Positions 8,984 through 17,520 of a DNA stretch of 40,078 nucleotides are shown one piece after another (position 1 is the stretch's first letter; each line of letters opens with the position of its first letter). Under the pieces are notes generated by a model, which worked only from the letters and a program-made list of their open reading frames with translations, made no database searches and was not told the DNA's origin. Source of the stretch: Chloroflexota bacterium (GTDB lineage: Bacteria; Chloroflexota; Anaerolineae; Aggregatilineales; Phototrophicaceae); assembly GCA_011523735.1 (NCBI GenBank), contig WTGB01000159.1, positions 1-40,078 on the forward strand, in the 5' to 3' direction. The translations under genes and the position numbers were made by a program.

Positions 8984-10726
8984 ATGGTCTTGGAAGTTGA
9001 CACCTATGTTCCAGTCGCCCGATTGGAAGACTTGCAGGGCAAGGGCTGCATCACCGTGCAACCCAATGGCAAGATACTTGTGCTGTTTTTGTATGGCGAG
9101 CGTGTTTATGCGCTGGACAATCGCTGCCCTCACATGGGCTTCCCGCTCGATAAGGGCTCGGTCGAGGATGGGATTCTAAGCTGCCACTGGCATCATGCTC
9201 GTTTTGACCTGGCGAGCGGCGGCGCCTTTGACCTGTGGGCGGACGATATCGAGAGCTTTCCGGTGGAGGTTCGCGAAGGCGAGATTTATGTTGACCTGCG
9301 ACAAAAGGGCAGCAGTATTGAGCATCAATGCAACCGGCTGAGGGATGGCTTGGAACACAATCTCAGCCTGGTCATTGCCAAGGCGGTGATCAATTTACTC
9401 AATCAAGAGGTGGCGCCGACTGAGCCCTTCCGCATTGGACTAGAATTTGGCACGCAGTATCGCGGCATGGATTGGGGGCGCGGCTTGACCACCCAAGGCT
9501 GTACGATGAACCTTATCCCCTATCTCAATGAAGCGGACCGACCGTTGGCGCTGTTTCATGGTTTAGCGGATGTGGCGAGTGATACGGCCGGCATGTCGCC
9601 GCGATTTAATCCGCGTCCGCTGCCCAATGACGAGACTGACATCCCGACGCTGAAAGCCTGGTTCCGGCAGTTTGTGGAAGTGCGTGATGCGCAGGCGGGC
9701 GAGCGGGCCATCGTCTCGGCATTGCGCGCCGGGGCGGATGACAAGCAGATCGCTGACATACTCTTCACCGCCGCGACCGATCACCGTTATCTGGATGCCG
9801 GGCATACGCTGGACTTCATCAACAAGGCGCTGGAGTCGGTCGATCTGGCGGGCTGGGAACATGCAGAACTGGCTTTCACGAGTGTCGTGCCCAACCTGAC
9901 TGATGCGCGGCGGATGGAGGAATCCAACGCCTGGCGCAAACCCATCGACTTAATTCCCATCCTGGAAACGGCTTTTGACCAACTGGAAGACGCGCTCGCA
10001 GCCGGAGCAGAGCGCACAACGAATGTAGACTTCGAAGAACTGATGCCGACTTTGCTCGGCGATGAACCGCAGGCGATCGTGGACTTGCTGTTGCAGTGTC
10101 TAGGCAATGGGCTGGGACCAGTCGAACTCGCTGGCATCGTGGCTTATGCGGCGGCGCGGCGCATCGCGCATTTCCATACTAGCAATGAATTCGGCGATTG
10201 GGATACGGCGCTGCATACCTTCACTTTCGCCAATGCAGTGCATCAGGGCTTGCAGCGGGTCCAGTCGCTCGGTTTGATGCGCGGTATCTTTGACGCAGCG
10301 ATGAGTATCTATCTCGACCGCTTTTTGAACTTGCCATCGGTCAAGCTGCCGCAGCCGGCCCCGGTCGATGACGCAGATGCGCTGCTGGACGATTTTGAAA
10401 GACTGCTCAACTTGCAGCAGCAGGTCAATCCGGCCGGGAATCTGGCGGCGCAGTACCTGCTAAGTGGTGGCGCGCCGGAGAAATTGATGGCGAAGATGGG
10501 GCATTTGCTCTTGCGCGAGGATCGTAATTTCCACACGATTCAGTGTATAGAGGCGGCTTTCAATCAGTACAGCATCATCAGGACGGAATCCAAAGAGCGG
10601 GCCAACCATGTCTTGATCGCGGCAGCGCGTTATCTGGCGGCGCATGCGCCAACCATGCGTTCACAGTTGCAGACCTTCACAATCGCCCGGCGCCTCTCGC
10701 GCGGCGAGAATCTGTTTGAAGGCTGA
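8984..10726 (+). CDS. Rieske [2Fe-2S] protein with long C-terminal domain
   Basis: The first ~105 residues are a Rieske-type ferredoxin domain. C48-P-H50 and C67-H-W-H70 supply the two cysteines and two histidines for a [2Fe-2S] cluster. The remaining ~470 residues look alpha-helical and contain no catalytic iron motif of ring-hydroxylating oxygenases that I can recognise. They carry histidine-containing stretches such as LFHGLADVASDTAG, AATDHRYLDAGH and AARRIAHFHTSNEFGDWD. No signal peptide or membrane segment is evident, so it is probably cytoplasmic. An AGGAGA Shine-Dalgarno lies about 6 bases before the ATG. It is a single-gene unit facing rsgA. An electron-transfer or sensing role is inference; the C-terminal domain is unrecognised. 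Confidence 0.85.
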   Translation: MVLEVDTYVPVARLEDLQGKGCITVQPNGKILVLFLYGERVYALDNRCPHMGFPLDKGSVEDGILSCHWHHARFDLASGGAFDLWADDIESFPVEVREGEIYVDLRQKGSSIEHQCNRLRDGLEHNLSLVIAKAVINLLNQEVAPTEPFRIGLEFGTQYRGMDWGRGLTTQGCTMNLIPYLNEADRPLALFHGLADVASDTAGMSPRFNPRPLPNDETDIPTLKAWFRQFVEVRDAQAGERAIVSALRAGADDKQIADILFTAATDHRYLDAGHTLDFINKALESVDLAGWEHAELAFTSVVPNLTDARRMEESNAWRKPIDLIPILETAFDQLEDALAAGAERTTNVDFEELMPTLLGDEPQAIVDLLLQCLGNGLGPVELAGIVAYAAARRIAHFHTSNEFGDWDTALHTFTFANAVHQGLQRVQSLGLMRGIFDAAMSIYLDRFLNLPSVKLPQPAPVDDADALLDDFERLLNLQQQVNPAGNLAAQYLLSGGAPEKLMAKMGHLLLREDRNFHTIQCIEAAFNQYSIIRTESKERANHVLIAAARYLAAHAPTMRSQLQTFTIARRLSRGENLFEG

Positions 10727-10729
10727 GGC

Positions 10730-10750
10730 GGGCGACTCACCGAATCGCCC
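10730..10750. terminator. Possible hairpin between convergent Rieske and rsgA genes
   Basis: GGGCGA and TCGCCC form a 6-base-pair stem around a 9-base loop in the 24-base gap between two convergent genes. There is no convincing T-tract on either strand, so it is a weak terminator candidate supported mainly by position. Confidence 0.3.
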
Positions 10751-11722
10751 TTACCGATTGTAGATGATATAGGTATGGCGCAGTTCTTCGCGTAAATCGA
10801 GGTAATTCTGATACCGGCGCTGGATAATTTCGCCTTGTTCAACGGCGCGGCGAACGGCGCAATCCGGCTCGTCGGTGTGCGTACAGTTGCTGAATTTGCA
10901 GTCCAGCACGTAGGGCTCGATATCCGGGTAGTAGGCATCCAGCTCATCGGGCTCGATATCCCAAACTGTCAAGGTCCTGATGCCGGGCGTATCGGCGAGG
11001 TAGCCGCCACTGTCCAAGCGTACGAGAGCGCTATCGCGCGTAGTGTGGACACCTTCCGCCGAATGCTGACCGACAGACTTGACTTGTCGTCCCAAACCGG
11101 GCTGAATGCGGTTGAGCAGACTGGTCTTGCCGACGCCGGAGGGACCAGTGAATACCGAGATGCCGTCTGTCAACACAGACCGCAAAGTATCAATGCCATC
11201 ACCGCGCAAGGCGCTGGTGCGGATGACCCGGTAGCCGATAAGTTCATAGGCGCTGAAGATCTCGTCGATGTCGGTCGGATATGCCAGGTCGATCTTGTTG
11301 AGCAGGATCAGCAGGTCGGGGATTTGGGACTTCTCGCCGGCGACCAGAAGTCGATCGAGCATTTTCAAATTGGGCGCAGGCTGCGCGGCTGAAAAGACAA
11401 AAAGCGCGCGATCGGCGTTGGCGATAACAACCTGCTCGCGTTCAGCTTGCCCGGCGCCGCGTTTGCCGGTGGTGCGGACGGCGCGTGACAGCACACTTTT
11501 CCGCGGCGCTAGTTCCTCGATCAGTCCCATCAGGACATCGGTGCCTTCTTCACGGCGCAGGCTGATGATAGCGCGGTCGCCAATGGCAGCGATATCGGAG
11601 GATTTCGCCTCCTCTTTCAGGCGTCCGCGCAACTCGCACATGTAAGTGGCTCGGTCTTCCGTCTCGACCCAATAGAAACCGCTCTGTTCTTTGATAATCA
11701 GACCGCTGAGACGCGCAGACAA
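10751..11722 (-). CDS. rsgA: Small-subunit ribosome assembly GTPase RsgA
   Basis: Circularly permuted GTPase that acts late in 30S maturation. In the 323-residue product the motifs occur in the permuted order expected: G4 NKID (142-145), then G1 GPSGVGKT (192-199), then G3 DTPG (243-246). The C-terminal zinc site uses C274, C279, H281 and C287 within CKFSNCTHTDEPDCAV, followed by the family motif RRYQNYLDL. An N-terminal OB-fold covers about residues 1-75. The start is a TTG at 11722 with GGAGG 7 bases upstream; an ATG close by is out of frame. A TATAAT box lies upstream at 11755-11760. The gene converges on the Rieske gene. Confidence 0.95.
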   Translation of the reverse strand: MSARLSGLIIKEQSGFYWVETEDRATYMCELRGRLKEEAKSSDIAAIGDRAIISLRREEGTDVLMGLIEELAPRKSVLSRAVRTTGKRGAGQAEREQVVIANADRALFVFSAAQPAPNLKMLDRLLVAGEKSQIPDLLILLNKIDLAYPTDIDEIFSAYELIGYRVIRTSALRGDGIDTLRSVLTDGISVFTGPSGVGKTSLLNRIQPGLGRQVKSVGQHSAEGVHTTRDSALVRLDSGGYLADTPGIRTLTVWDIEPDELDAYYPDIEPYVLDCKFSNCTHTDEPDCAVRRAVEQGEIIQRRYQNYLDLREELRHTYIIYNR

Positions 11723-11754
11723 ATGTCATCCTCCAACAATGCTCTATAAGCGCA

Positions 11755-11760
11755 ATTATA
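11755..11760 (-). promoter_or_regulatory. Consensus -10 box upstream of rsgA
   Basis: A perfect TATAAT on the minus strand lies about 33 bases upstream of the rsgA TTG start, with the Shine-Dalgarno in between. No good -35 hexamer is visible at the right distance, so it is a partial promoter call. Confidence 0.45.
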
Positions 11761-11820
11761 ACGGGAGAAATGACACGGATGATAGAATGGTCCGTGAACG
11801 GACGGCTGAATAGATATCAA

Positions 11821-11849
11821 TAGGCAAGGCGAAAGAACTCGAGTACACT
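11821..11849 (+). promoter_or_regulatory. Possible promoter for the DsbA-like gene
   Basis: TAGGCA (11821-11826), a 17-base spacer and TACACT (11844-11849) match sigma-70 spacing. Transcription would begin near 11856, at the first possible ATG. This supports translation from the later ATG at 11889, which has its own ribosome site. Confidence 0.4.
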
Positions 11850-11888
11850 CTGCGTATGGTTAATCTCGAGGACAGCAAAGGGGACGAC

Positions 11889-12683
11889 ATGGACGAAGCG
11901 ACGGGTGCAGCCCAGAAAGAATCGCCGCGCGTGGCGGCCGATAATTCGCGCGTGATATTGCATTATGTCGTGATTGCCGTGGCATGTTTTGTCATCGGGC
12001 TGATCCTTGGCCGAGCCGCGCCGAGACCCGCTGCCGAGCAGGAACCGGTCAGTTTTGATGAGGAACAGTTGCGCGCTGTTGTCGCGAGCGTGCTGGAAGA
12101 GCGGGCATTAGCGAATGAAGCGGAGGAAGGTCCTGACCGTTTCGCCTTGGTCGATGACGACCCATATTTGGGCGATACGGATGCGCCGGTCGTAATCATC
12201 GAATTCAGCGACTTTTTCTGCAGCTTTTGCAAGCGTCATTTCGACCAGACTTTCGCGCCGCTGCTGGAGAACTACGGAAAGTACATCCGCTACGTCTATC
12301 GCGATTTCGCGCGTCTGACGCAAGAGTCCACACCGGCGGCCGCGGCGGCGCAATGTGCCTTTGAACAGGGCAAGTTCTGGGAATTCCATGGCGAATTCTT
12401 CGAGAGTCAGGACTCGCTGGGAGGAGACTTCTACATTGAGACAGCGGAAAAATATGAACTTGATATAGCACAATACACCGAATGCCTCGACGAAGAACGC
12501 TATATCGATGAGGTCGACATCGACGGGCTGGATGGGCAGTTGGCGGGTGTGCGCGGCACGCCGGGCTTTTTCATCAACGGGCAGATACTGAGCGGCGCGC
12601 AGCCCTATAGCATCTTCGAGCGGATGGTCCAGCGCGAGCTCGACAAAGCCGGCATCAACTATCGCGGAAACGACGACCAGTAG
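11889..12683 (+). CDS. Membrane-anchored DsbA-like thiol-disulfide oxidoreductase
   Basis: Thioredoxin-fold protein of 264 residues with an N-terminal membrane anchor at about residues 22-41, rich in V, I, A and L, which would place the catalytic domain outside the membrane. The active site is C111-S-F-C114 inside EFSDFFCSFCKRHFDQ, and the cis-proline loop is GTPGFFING near the C-terminus. The arrangement matches DsbA/BdbD-type proteins that oxidise or isomerise exported proteins. I chose ATG 11889 because AAAGGGG precedes it by 5 bases; an ATG at 11856 has no ribosome site and lies at the predicted transcription start. A strong terminator follows at 12707, so it is probably monocistronic. 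No partner DsbB/VKOR gene is seen here. Confidence 0.9.
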   Translation: MDEATGAAQKESPRVAADNSRVILHYVVIAVACFVIGLILGRAAPRPAAEQEPVSFDEEQLRAVVASVLEERALANEAEEGPDRFALVDDDPYLGDTDAPVVIIEFSDFFCSFCKRHFDQTFAPLLENYGKYIRYVYRDFARLTQESTPAAAAAQCAFEQGKFWEFHGEFFESQDSLGGDFYIETAEKYELDIAQYTECLDEERYIDEVDIDGLDGQLAGVRGTPGFFINGQILSGAQPYSIFERMVQRELDKAGINYRGNDDQ

Positions 12684-12706
12684 CGCGCCCTTATTCCGAC
12701 ACTGAC

Positions 12707-12739
12707 AGAGTCCCGCATTCTGGCGGGACTCTTCTTTTG
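12707..12739 (+). terminator. Rho-independent terminator after the DsbA-like gene
   Basis: AGAGTCCCGC (12707-12716) and GCGGGACTCT (12723-12732) form a perfect 10-base-pair stem with a 6-base loop, followed by TCTTTTG. It is the best intrinsic terminator in the window. Confidence 0.88.
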
Positions 12740-12791
12740 TACGGCGCATCTTAGCTATACTGACCCAATCAGTCGGACTTAAAAACACGCG

Positions 12792-14096
12792 ATGAAAAAG
12801 AGAGGCAAACGACGGAAGCCGCCCGAGCGCAAGGCAAGCAGCCCGCTCCGCGGACAGCAAATTGACCTGAATATTAGCGATATGGCGCATGGGGGCCGCG
12901 GGTTGGGCTGGTATCAAGGCAAGCCCGTTTTCGTGCCTCATACGCTGCCGGGCGAATCGATCAGGGCGGAAATCACTAGCGGGCGCAAGAATGCGCTTTT
13001 CGCGCGAGGACTGCGCCTCAAAGCCGCTTCCACTGACCGGGTCAGCCCACGCTGCCCTCACTTCGGTCCGGGACAATGCTGGGGCTGTCAGTGGCAGCAT
13101 ATCGATTATCCGGCGCAATTGCTGCTGAAGCAGGATGTGCTTGCCGATCAGCTTTCGCGCCTGGGCAAACTGCCCGATGCGCTGATCGAATCTGCCCTGA
13201 GGTCCCCATTACCGGCGACAACACTCTGGGAATACAACGACAGCATTAGCCTCTTGCGCGGTGAGTCCGGTGACTGGGGCTTGTGGCGCGAAGGTGGCGG
13301 CGTCGAGGCGATTGACGAATGTCATATAACACATCCGGCATTGCTCGACTTGCTGGCGCATCTGGATCTGGATTACGCGACCGCGCGCCGAATGACCTTG
13401 CGGCGTGACAGCGACGGGCGAATGATGCTGATTTTCGATATAGATGCCGAAGAAGCGCCGGAGTTAAGCGTAGATCTACCACTGAGTGTCAATCTGGTCT
13501 TGCCGGATCGCGAGCCTGTCAATCTCATCGGCGACGCGCATAGCCGTTACGAGGTTGCCGGGCAGGAATTCCGCGTCACAGCAGGCGCGTATATTCGTCC
13601 AAACGTCAGCGGGATCGAGCGACTGGTCGCCGAAGTGATGCGGGCGCTGTGTTTGCAGGGCGATGAGAGCGCGCTGGACTTGTACGCCGGTGTTGGCATT
13701 TACAGCGCCTTCACAGCACAAGAAGCGGCGCTTGTCACGCTGGTCGAAAGTTATCCACCAGCTGTGAGCGATGCTGATGTCAATCTCAGCGAATTCGAGA
13801 CCGTCGATGTGATCGAAGGGCAAGTCGAAGCCGTGCTCGCCGATATGATCGCGGAAGACGCGCGCTATGACGTGGCGCTGGTGGACCCGCCAACTACTGG
13901 CTTGAGCAAAGAGACGATTGCGGGGCTGGCGCGGCTTGAGGTAGGCCGGCTAGTCTACGTGAGTGGGGACCCGGGTTCGCTGGCGCATAACTGCCGGCAA
14001 CTAATGTCAGCGGGTTTCCAGTTGCGTGAAATCCAGCCGATTGATCTGGCGCCGCATACCTATTATCTCACTTGCGTGGCGCGCTTCGAGCGCTAG
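12792..14096 (+). CDS. TrmA/RlmD-family RNA methyltransferase homologue lacking catalytic Cys
   Basis: Homologue of the RNA uracil-C5 methyltransferases, 434 residues. An N-terminal TRAM domain covers about 20-80. A [4Fe-4S] cysteine set follows: C88, C96, C99 in GQCWGCQWQH, and C177 in DECHIT. The SAM-binding motif DLYAGVGIYS is at 296-305, and VDPPTTGL matches the family DPP motif (365-371). The motif that normally reads VSCNP or VSCDP reads YVSGDP here, with G392 in place of the nucleophilic cysteine. The later PHT-x-H-x-E motif is PHTYYLT, so the general-base glutamate is also replaced (T427). The fold and cluster are kept but the standard chemistry should be lost; it may be a non-catalytic RNA-binding protein or use another mechanism. 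The stop interlocks with the convergent aminotransferase gene through CTAG. Confidence 0.88.
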   Translation: MKKRGKRRKPPERKASSPLRGQQIDLNISDMAHGGRGLGWYQGKPVFVPHTLPGESIRAEITSGRKNALFARGLRLKAASTDRVSPRCPHFGPGQCWGCQWQHIDYPAQLLLKQDVLADQLSRLGKLPDALIESALRSPLPATTLWEYNDSISLLRGESGDWGLWREGGGVEAIDECHITHPALLDLLAHLDLDYATARRMTLRRDSDGRMMLIFDIDAEEAPELSVDLPLSVNLVLPDREPVNLIGDAHSRYEVAGQEFRVTAGAYIRPNVSGIERLVAEVMRALCLQGDESALDLYAGVGIYSAFTAQEAALVTLVESYPPAVSDADVNLSEFETVDVIEGQVEAVLADMIAEDARYDVALVDPPTTGLSKETIAGLARLEVGRLVYVSGDPGSLAHNCRQLMSAGFQLREIQPIDLAPHTYYLTCVARFER

Positions 14097-15214
14097 CCAA
14101 TGAGAGCCTCTAGCGCCGCGATAAGCTGGGCGATATCATCCGTCGTGTTGTAGGCTTGCACCGAAAGGCGTATGCCGCACTGACCGCCGAAGCTGCCCAC
14201 AGGCACTTCAATGCGGTAGGTATCGTACAGTTCCGTTTTGACCTTGGCGGCATCACAATCGGGCAGCGGGATCGTCACCATCTGGGCGAACTGATTGCGG
14301 GAGAATGGCTGCAATCCGTAGCGGTCGCAGAGTTGAGTTTGAGCCTGTGCGGCAAGACGATGGCAGTCGGCGCGGACCTTGTTCCAGTTGTTATCGCGCA
14401 GATAGTCGATGGCGGCCGGCACGGTCAGGAAGGGCGCGATATCACGAGTGCCGCCCCATTCATTGCGCTCAACAAAGCCGTTGCCCTCGCACCAACCGTG
14501 TGATATCACCAGCGGTTCGATCATCGCGTGATGCTCGGGGCGGACTTGCAGAAAGCCGGCGCCTTTGGGCGCGCAGAGCCACTTGTGGAAGTTGCCGCTG
14601 TACATATCGGCGCCTATGGCTGCCAGATCAAGGACAAGCTGGCCGGGCGCGTGGGCGCCATCAATGATTGTCATGATACCCAGCTCGCGTGCTCGGCGAC
14701 AGATGCCTTCGACAGGAAAGATCAGGGAACTCGGCGAGGTGATATGGCTGATGACGATAACTTTAGTCCTGGCGCTGGCATCGGCGAAAAAGGCATCAAC
14801 GAAAGATTCATTCGACTCATAGGGCAAGCGAACCTGGTGCGGGACGATTCTAGCGTCAGTCTTGGCAGCCACAAATTCCAGCAAGCGGTTCACGGCGCCA
14901 TACTCGTGGTTGGTGGTCAGGATTTCGTCGCCGGGTTGCAGGCGCAGCGAGCGCAAAGCGATGTTCAAGCCTGAGGTGGCGTTGGTTACGAAGACGATAT
15001 CCTCGGCCGAAGTATTGAGGTAGGCGGCGATGCGAGCCCGCGCCTCCGCCATTAGCGAGGCACGGTTGCGCAGCAGAAACTCGATCGGCTGCCGCTCAAG
15101 CTTGAGCTGCCAGGCTTGATAGCGTTCGAAGACCGGGCGCGGGCAAGCCCCGAAGGAGCCATGATTGAAGAAGATGATGTCAGCGCGGATGAGGAAGTCG
15201 GCGTGAGTTGGCAT
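14093..15214 (-). CDS. Class V PLP-dependent aminotransferase (isopenicillin-N-epimerase-like)
   Basis: PLP enzyme of 373 residues in the cysteine desulfurase / isopenicillin-N epimerase branch of fold-type I aminotransferases. The opening FFNHGSFGACP is typical of the epimerase-like subgroup. TNATSGLN forms the phosphate-binding loop, D185 in IIDGAHAPGQ should pair with the pyridine nitrogen, and K211 in SGNFHKWLCAPKG is the expected Schiff-base lysine. The cysteine needed by desulfurases is not evident near the C-terminus. The substrate cannot be told from sequence. No Shine-Dalgarno is visible before the ATG. It is downstream of prmC with a 108-base gap containing a likely terminator, so it is probably its own transcript. 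Confidence 0.88.
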   Translation of the reverse strand: MPTHADFLIRADIIFFNHGSFGACPRPVFERYQAWQLKLERQPIEFLLRNRASLMAEARARIAAYLNTSAEDIVFVTNATSGLNIALRSLRLQPGDEILTTNHEYGAVNRLLEFVAAKTDARIVPHQVRLPYESNESFVDAFFADASARTKVIVISHITSPSSLIFPVEGICRRARELGIMTIIDGAHAPGQLVLDLAAIGADMYSGNFHKWLCAPKGAGFLQVRPEHHAMIEPLVISHGWCEGNGFVERNEWGGTRDIAPFLTVPAAIDYLRDNNWNKVRADCHRLAAQAQTQLCDRYGLQPFSRNQFAQMVTIPLPDCDAAKVKTELYDTYRIEVPVGSFGGQCGIRLSVQAYNTTDDIAQLIAALEALIG

Positions 15215-15295
15215 GGTTTTGAGGCGCTCGACTATTGCTGGGCAATGGGCGCGATTCTAGCGTAAATCTGCGAGCGCAGGGAGATAAAGACACCG

Positions 15296-15317
15296 AGTAC
15301 AGAGAAATCGCTGTACT
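15296..15317 (-). terminator. Likely terminator of the prfA-prmC operon
   Basis: AGTACAG and CTGTACT form a perfect 7-base-pair stem around an 8-base loop, beginning 6 bases after the prmC stop. On the minus strand the following sequence is only moderately T-rich (TGTCTTTAT), so the hairpin is clear but termination is inferred. Confidence 0.45.
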
Positions 15318-15322
15318 GATGT

Positions 15323-16192
15323 TCAGCCGAAGCGAAATGTGACGATACGATCCAAGCCCGCGTAATCCGGCAAGACGGCGGTGTCTATATGAAAGCGGTC
15401 ATGAACAAGTTGTGTGACGGCTTGACCTTGATCGGCGCCGATCTCAAGCAAGACTTGCGCGCTCGGATTAATAACCTTAGGCAACTGGGCAAGGAGTGCA
15501 CGGATTAGATCCAAGCCGTCCCCGCCGCCGTCAAGCGCCTGTCGCGGCTCCCAGCGGCTGACCGGCAGTGACCTCAGCTCATCAGTGGCGATATAGGGCA
15601 GGTTCGCCACGAGCAGATCGGCTTTGATACCGCGGTCAATGAGCGGCTGCGCCAGGTTGCCACGGAAGAAAGCGACATCGGCGTCATGACTTTCGGCGTT
15701 CTGTCCTGCAATATCGAGAGCATCCGCGCTGATGTCGGTGGCATAGACTGTGCACTGTAGGCGTTGACGCGCGAGCGCAATGGCGAGGGCGCCGCTGCCC
15801 GTGCCGATATCAGCAAGAGCGCCTGCGGTCATCGACGCAGTAAGATGCAGAGCCTCTTCGAGCAGCAATTCGGTTTCCGGGCGTGGGATGAGGACAGCCG
15901 GCGTGACATGCAGACCGAGATCGTAGAAACCTTTCTTTCCGATGATGTAGGCGATTGGCTCGCCGGCGGCACGGCGCTTAATCATAGACTGAAAGGCGCG
16001 GATCTGGGCCTCGTCAAGTTCGTATTCGCCATGGGCGAAGAGGAAGGCGCGCTCCACTTGCAGTGCCTGTGTTAGGAGCGCCTGCGCATCGAGATCGACG
16101 CTTTCGGACGAAATGAGCGTGGCTCTCGCCGCAGTCAAGGCAGAGCGAATCGTGGTGGTCCTAGCCGCCAACGCAGCATGTGTCGCCATCAT
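15323..16192 (-). CDS. prmC: Release factor glutamine methyltransferase PrmC
   Basis: Methylates the glutamine of the GGQ motif in release factors. The product, about 289 residues, has the helical N-terminal domain with AFLFAHGEYELDEAQ and the family strand RRAAGEPIAYIIGKKGFYDL. It then has VLIPRPETELLLEEAL, the SAM motif DIGTGSGALAIALA and the substrate motif NLPYI (an NPPY variant common in PrmC). The start is ambiguous: GTG 16195, or ATG 16192 whose first base is the last base of the prfA stop (TGATG). I use 16192 as the more usual coupling. It directly follows prfA, the standard prfA-prmC operon, linking the enzyme with its substrate. Confidence 0.95.
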   Translation of the reverse strand: MMATHAALAARTTTIRSALTAARATLISSESVDLDAQALLTQALQVERAFLFAHGEYELDEAQIRAFQSMIKRRAAGEPIAYIIGKKGFYDLGLHVTPAVLIPRPETELLLEEALHLTASMTAGALADIGTGSGALAIALARQRLQCTVYATDISADALDIAGQNAESHDADVAFFRGNLAQPLIDRGIKADLLVANLPYIATDELRSLPVSRWEPRQALDGGGDGLDLIRALLAQLPKVINPSAQVLLEIGADQGQAVTQLVHDRFHIDTAVLPDYAGLDRIVTFRFG

Positions 16193-17265
16193 CACTCGGC
16201 GCTGCCAGCCGCCAGTTGTTCCGCTTGCTGCTGGGTCGCCAGTTGATCAATGAAGACATCTAGCTCGCCATCCATGACGGCCGGCAGATTAAAGCTGCTG
16301 TAACCGATACGATGATCGGTTACGCGGCCCTGCGGATAATTGTAGGTGCGGATCTTTTCGCTGCGGTCGCCACTGCCGACTTGCCCGCGCCGCTCGGCTT
16401 CACGCTCGGATCGCTGCCGCTCGACCTCCGCCTCATAGAGCCGGGCGATCAGGACTTGTTTGGCGCGCAGCTTGTTCTGCAGTTGGCTTCGTTCATCTTG
16501 CATCTCGACGACCAAGCCCGTCGGCTTATGGATCAGCCGGACAGCGGAGTCGGTAGTATTGACCGATTGGCCGCCGGCGCCCCGAGAGCGAAACACCTGG
16601 GTCTCGACATCACTCATATTCAATTGCACATCGACTTCGTCCATCTCGGCGAGGACGGCGACAGTGGCGGTGCTGGTATGGATGCGCCCCTGACTTTCGG
16701 TGGTTGGCACGCGCTGAACGCGATGCACGCCGCTTTCGTACTTGAGCCGGCTAAAGGCGCCCTCGCCCTTGACTAGAAACGTGGTGTTTTTGAAGACGCC
16801 ATTGCCCTGCTCATTGACATCAAGCAGTTCGACTTTCCACTTTTTGGATTCGGCGAAGCGCGTGTAGAGCCGCATGAGATCGCCAGCGAAGATGCCAGCC
16901 TCATCGCCGCCGGCGCCGGCGCGGATCTCCAGGATCACGTTCTTGCTGTCGCGCGGGTCTTTCGGCAGCAGCATCAGACGCATTAAATCCAGTAGCTCTT
17001 CATTGCTCGCTTCAAGCTGCGCGACTTCTTCCTGCGCCATTTCGCGCAATTCGGCGTCATCAGCGGAAAGCAAGAGTTCGCGCGCGTCATCCAGCTCTTG
17101 CGCTTGTTTCCGGTACTGCCGATACGCATCGACGATGGATTGCAGGCCGGCGCGTTCCTTCGCCAATTCCGCCACTTTTTCAAAATCTGTGGCGATGGAC
17201 GGATCAGCCATCAAGGTTTCGATTTCGCTGTATCGGCTTTCGACTTCCGCTAGTTTTTCCAGCAT
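16192..17265 (-). CDS. prfA: Peptide chain release factor 1
   Basis: Recognises UAA and UAG stop codons and triggers peptide release. The 357-residue product has the full RF1 layout. A helical domain begins at the N-terminus and a domain starting at ILEIRAGAGGDEAGIF follows. The stop-codon-reading region is HRVQRVPTTESQGRIHTS, and the catalytic GGQ lies at 231-233 in RSRGAGGQSVNTTDSA. The tripeptide that is PxT in RF1 reads P187-T-T here; PAT is the commonest form, so this is a conservative variant still distinct from the SPF of RF2. It is immediately followed by prmC, whose product would methylate the GGQ glutamine. A 255-base divergent region separates it from the hydrolase gene at 17521. 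Confidence 0.97.
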   Translation of the reverse strand: MLEKLAEVESRYSEIETLMADPSIATDFEKVAELAKERAGLQSIVDAYRQYRKQAQELDDARELLLSADDAELREMAQEEVAQLEASNEELLDLMRLMLLPKDPRDSKNVILEIRAGAGGDEAGIFAGDLMRLYTRFAESKKWKVELLDVNEQGNGVFKNTTFLVKGEGAFSRLKYESGVHRVQRVPTTESQGRIHTSTATVAVLAEMDEVDVQLNMSDVETQVFRSRGAGGQSVNTTDSAVRLIHKPTGLVVEMQDERSQLQNKLRAKQVLIARLYEAEVERQRSEREAERRGQVGSGDRSEKIRTYNYPQGRVTDHRIGYSSFNLPAVMDGELDVFIDQLATQQQAEQLAAGSAE

Positions 17266-17520
17266 GAGATGATCTCAGTTCGTTCGTCAGGTGATTCGCA
17301 TAGGCGGAGAGAGGTCTGCCAAGCAAAACGGCAGAGACGGACAATTACTGTGCAAGCGAAGGCAGGCTTGCTAGAATTCGTCCAGTCGGAGGAGGCTGCC
17401 GCAAATGCCTTTTGCGTACATAGCGCATATTATACAAGCGGAAAGCGCACTGCACAGGCGGAAGTTAGCCGGAATGCCTGTAGCGCGACCGCATTGACTG
17501 ATAAGGATCTGGTGTAATTG

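Noticed and set aside
17269..17517. 82-codon plus-strand frame between prfA and the hydrolase gene
   Set aside because: No family features or ribosome site, and it lies in a divergent promoter region.
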